A DNA stretch of 55,463 bases from Pseudomonadota bacterium (lineage in GTDB: Bacteria > Pseudomonadota > Alphaproteobacteria > Rhizobiales > Hyphomicrobiaceae): contig JAEYPL010000261.1 of the NCBI GenBank assembly GCA_023410905.1, forward strand, positions 1 through 55,463, in the 5' to 3' direction. A program made the position numbers and the translations under genes. The notes below the pieces were generated by a model. It did not search any database, was not told where the DNA came from, and saw nothing but the letters and a program-made list of their open reading frames with translations. Below are positions 53,005-55,463 of the stretch, piece by piece (position 1 is the first letter of the stretch; every line of letters begins with the position of its first letter).

Positions 53005-53400
53005 ATGCGCACGCGCGCTGCCATCACGATGCTTGCGGTTCTGCCGCTGATGGTTGTGCTCATGGCGCCGCCGCTTGCGGCCCAGAGTTCCAGCGGCGAT
53101 GTGCGCCCCTATGATGCGAAGCTCATGCGCCTCGCCGAGATCCTGGGTGCCGTGCATTACCTGCGTGAGCTGTGCGGCGCCAACGAGGGCCAGACATGGC
53201 GCAAGCGCATGGAAGAGCTCATTGAGGGTGAGGGCAATGCCTCGCTGCGCCGCGCCCAGCTGACCAGCCGCTTCAACAACGGCTATCGCAGTTATAGCCG
53301 CACGTACCAGACCTGCACGCCGTCGGCGCAAACGGCGGTCTCGCGCTTTCTCGCCGAGGGCGCGGAGATCGCGAACGAACTCGCCAAGGTCCAGCAATAG
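53005..53400 (+). CDS. TIGR02301-type periplasmic protein
   Basis: A 131-aa product with a signal peptide (MRTRAAITMLAVLPLMVVLMA) and a mature part with conserved YLRELCG and CTPSAQTAVSRFLAEG (two Cys that could form a disulfide). This matches the Rhizobiales-conserved family TIGR02301 of unknown function. The start at 53005 is chosen for the signal peptide. Confidence 0.8.
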   Translation: MRTRAAITMLAVLPLMVVLMAPPLAAQSSSGDVRPYDAKLMRLAEILGAVHYLRELCGANEGQTWRKRMEELIEGEGNASLRRAQLTSRFNNGYRSYSRTYQTCTPSAQTAVSRFLAEGAEIANELAKVQQ

Positions 53401-53403
53401 TCG

Positions 53404-54075
53404 TCAGACGATCCGGCCGGTGATGACCTTGAGCATGACCTCGCCGAGCAGAAGGCCGGCGAAGCCGAGCAGAATGAGGCTCGCGAGACGGTTCAGCAGG
53501 CGCAGCATGTCGACGTCGATGCGAGTGCGGAAGCGGCTGATGGTGTGGGACAGGACGACCCACCAGAGCAGACTGCCGCCCATGACCGCGGCCACCATGG
53601 TGAAGGCGTCGATATAGCTTTCGACCTCGACGAAAGAGCTGACGCCGCCGAAGATCGCGAAGAGACCGAGCACCGCGCCGGGATTGGTGATGGTGAGGAA
53701 GAACGTCTGCGGGATGTCCCATGCGAACGCCGCGAGTGACGGACGCTCGCCTCCCGCAGGCTCCTCCCGGAGAAGCCGTGGTCGCGTGAAATAGAGCCGT
53801 ATGCCGAATACGAACAGGGCGAGCCCGCCGATCGTCTGCACAGTCATGCGGTAGTGCCGGATGACGCCCGTGACGGCACCGACGCCGAGTGCCGCGAAGA
53901 GCGCGATCAGTCCGTCGCCGATCACGACGCCGAGGCCTGCCGCGACACCGCCCCAAAAGCCGCGTTCGAGCGCGCGCTGCAGGCAAAGCAGGTTGACCGG
54001 TCCTACTGGCATCGCGACGAGCACGCCGATCATGATGCCGGCCGGAATGATCAGTAGATTAGGGAGAAACGTCAT
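53404..54075 (-). CDS. LysE-family exporter
   Basis: A 223-aa membrane protein with six predicted spans; PVGPVNLLCLQRALERGFWGG near the N-terminus and ITNPGAVLGLFAIFGG mid-protein are the LysE/RhtB signatures. It exports amino acids or related small solutes. ATG at 54075 begins the first span; the longer frame to 54171 has no support. It overlaps nothing and is convergent with the TIGR02301 gene (3 bp apart). Confidence 0.9.
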   Translation of the reverse strand: MTFLPNLLIIPAGIMIGVLVAMPVGPVNLLCLQRALERGFWGGVAAGLGVVIGDGLIALFAALGVGAVTGVIRHYRMTVQTIGGLALFVFGIRLYFTRPRLLREEPAGGERPSLAAFAWDIPQTFFLTITNPGAVLGLFAIFGGVSSFVEVESYIDAFTMVAAVMGGSLLWWVVLSHTISRFRTRIDVDMLRLLNRLASLILLGFAGLLLGEVMLKVITGRIV

Positions 54076-54386
54076 CAGGCGCGCTGTCCATTCGACCGAT
54101 GCGCGCTGCGGCTCGATTGGCGTGCGATGAATATGATCCGGTACGGTCGCGGCTCCACAATGCCCGCCCATCGTGCGGCATGTCGGTGTCGGAACGGGCT
54201 AAGCGGCGGACTGCGCACGCCGGGCTCACCTCATTATGGGCAGCATGTGTGCTGCAGGCTGCTAGCTGATGCTACTCCTTAGTGGTGCCACTTTGGATTG
54301 TCCACGGCACAAGGCACATCTGCCGCAAACTCGTGCGTTGAACGCGCCTGTACTGATCATTAGTCCGTTCGTCGCAGAGCGCGAAT

Positions 54387-55166
54387 TCAGCCGGTTCCCG
54401 AGCCGCCCGACTGCGTAAGCAGGCGCTCGATCCGCCGTTGCTGCTCGTTGCTGCGCCAGACGTTCTCGATGATGAACGGCTCCGCGCCGGGTATGGCCGC
54501 CTTGAAGACGACGTCGCCCGTACCGATGCCGAGGAAGCCCAATCCCAGGAGCTTGTGGCGGAAGAAGTCATCCGGGTTGCGCCGCATGAGCATGCCGCGC
54601 GTGTCGTAGACGTGGCCGGTCGCGTTGCCGAGCCGGTGGCGCTCGACGACCTGCCCGCCAGCAAATCGCCAGTACGTGAGCTGGTCGATGAAGAACACGA
54701 CGACGATCCAGATGAGCAGCAGGCCGGTCGACATCATCATGTAGAATGCGAGATTCATATGCACGCGGATCTCGGGAACGAAACTGAAGACCGATCCGAG
54801 ACCCCACTGCCATTCCATGCCGATGAGCGCCAAGGCGACCAAGGCCGCAATGATGAACGTGTGCAGCACGCGCGCACGCACATTCGTGAAGACGATCACG
54901 AACAGGACGACGGCGACATATGAAATGCCGAGCCACGCTTCGGGAAAGAACTTGATCTGCTTGCCGGCGAAGGGAACGTCGACATGATTTATGTAGGTCG
55001 CGAGCGCGCACATGTAGCCGTAGAGCCAGACAACCCACCAGTAGAGGATGTTGGAGTGCGCGACGAGGCGGACTTCACGCGGTGCGGCGGCCTTTTGGGC
55101 CTGGGCGTGCATTCTGGCAGCTCTAACGGCGGCGGCGTCGCCACCTGCATCCCGTGCTTCGGCCAT
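54387..55166 (-). CDS. Membrane protein of unknown function
   Basis: A 259-aa protein with an Ala/Arg-rich cytoplasmic N-terminus, four hydrophobic spans (WWVVWLYGYMCALATYI, ISYVAVVLFVIVFTNV, TFIIAALVALALIGM, GLLLIWIVVVFFI) and a soluble C-terminal part (RHRLGNATGHVYDTRGMLMRR...) that ends QQRRIERLLTQ. No family recognised. The 54172-54386 gap beside it holds no gene. Confidence 0.6.
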   Translation of the reverse strand: MAEARDAGGDAAAVRAARMHAQAQKAAAPREVRLVAHSNILYWWVVWLYGYMCALATYINHVDVPFAGKQIKFFPEAWLGISYVAVVLFVIVFTNVRARVLHTFIIAALVALALIGMEWQWGLGSVFSFVPEIRVHMNLAFYMMMSTGLLLIWIVVVFFIDQLTYWRFAGGQVVERHRLGNATGHVYDTRGMLMRRNPDDFFRHKLLGLGFLGIGTGDVVFKAAIPGAEPFIIENVWRSNEQQRRIERLLTQSGGSGTG

Positions 55167-55309
55167 GTCAGTGACCTTTCCCCTGGTATGGTATGGCGCC
55201 TGGCCGTGCCCCGCGATGACCGGCGCTGGCCGAAGCTACGGCAGAGCAGGCCACGGCGACAAGAGATGCGAAAGTGGGATGCCGCTGACGTTCATATCGT
55301 AGGAAAGCC

Positions 55310-55463
55310 ATGAAGGCCGACGGAGCACATGATGAGATCAGCCTCCGCCCGCCTCGCCTCGACGAGCTGGAGGCGCTCACTGAACTCTGCCTGCGCTCGA
55401 AGGCCCTCTGGGGCTATGACGCGGCCTTCCTGGAAGCCTGTCGCCGTGAGTTGACCCTTACTC
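55310..55463 (+). CDS. GNAT N-acetyltransferase, N-terminal part (cut by window end)
   Basis: ATG at 55310 with AGGAAA upstream. The visible 51 residues include ISLRPPRLDELEALTELCLR, SKALWGYDAAFLEACRREL, the start of a GNAT fold. The acetyl-CoA motif would lie beyond the window. Confidence 0.75.
   Translation, partial: MKADGAHDEISLRPPRLDELEALTELCLRSKALWGYDAAFLEACRRELTLT

Overview
The window reads as a chromosome segment of a GC-rich alphaproteobacterium, most probably of the Hyphomicrobiales (Rhizobiales). This rests on the pyrH-frr-uppS-cdsA-dxr-rseP-bamA-lpxD-fabZ-lpxA-lpxI-lpxB block followed by convergent gltA and gltX, the use of LpxI rather than LpxH, the TIGR02301-type periplasmic protein, and intergenic palindromes of a kind common in that order. 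Genus cannot be settled from the sequence alone.

Two halves meet at a tRNA-Glu gene near 23.2 kb. The left part (1 to about 23.2 kb) looks like an integrative stress island. A large tyrosine recombinase sits next to the 3' end of the tRNA and reads away from it. Further left come an IS3-family remnant that has clipped a neighbouring gene, a decayed HD-domain (SpoT-like) gene, and a chaperone block of three small heat-shock proteins and a divergent groESL, with small unknown proteins and a receiver-like protein. The chaperone genes are preceded by RpoH-like promoter elements. Then come a two-domain KaiC ATPase translationally coupled to an HWE-type histidine kinase, a decayed IS1182-type transposase, and a metal-resistance block (OmpR-type regulator and sensor kinase, RND adaptor and pump, small periplasmic protein, Tat-exported multicopper oxidase). 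A similar 10-bp-phased repeat lies upstream of both the regulator gene and the adaptor gene, which suggests that the regulator controls itself and the efflux operon.

The right part (23.2 kb to the end) is mostly core genome. It holds an RNA 2'-O-methyltransferase of the TrmJ type with an extra N-terminal domain, dapD, a fused indolepyruvate ferredoxin oxidoreductase, and a glutathione S-transferase. The envelope operon covers UMP kinase, ribosome recycling, isoprenoid and phospholipid precursors, outer-membrane assembly and lipid A. After it come citrate synthase and glutamyl-tRNA synthetase, then a catabolic cluster (SDR, two-subunit 2-oxoacid dehydrogenase E1, MoeB/ThiF-type E1-like enzyme, intradiol dioxygenase). 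The window ends with a LysE-type exporter, a membrane protein and the start of a GNAT acetyltransferase.

The most unusual items are the chaperone plus KaiC/HWE module on an apparently mobile island, the LpxI protein with a second, degenerate copy of its C-terminal domain, the TrmJ-type enzyme with an extra N-terminal domain, and the SDR that lacks both the catalytic Ser and Tyr.
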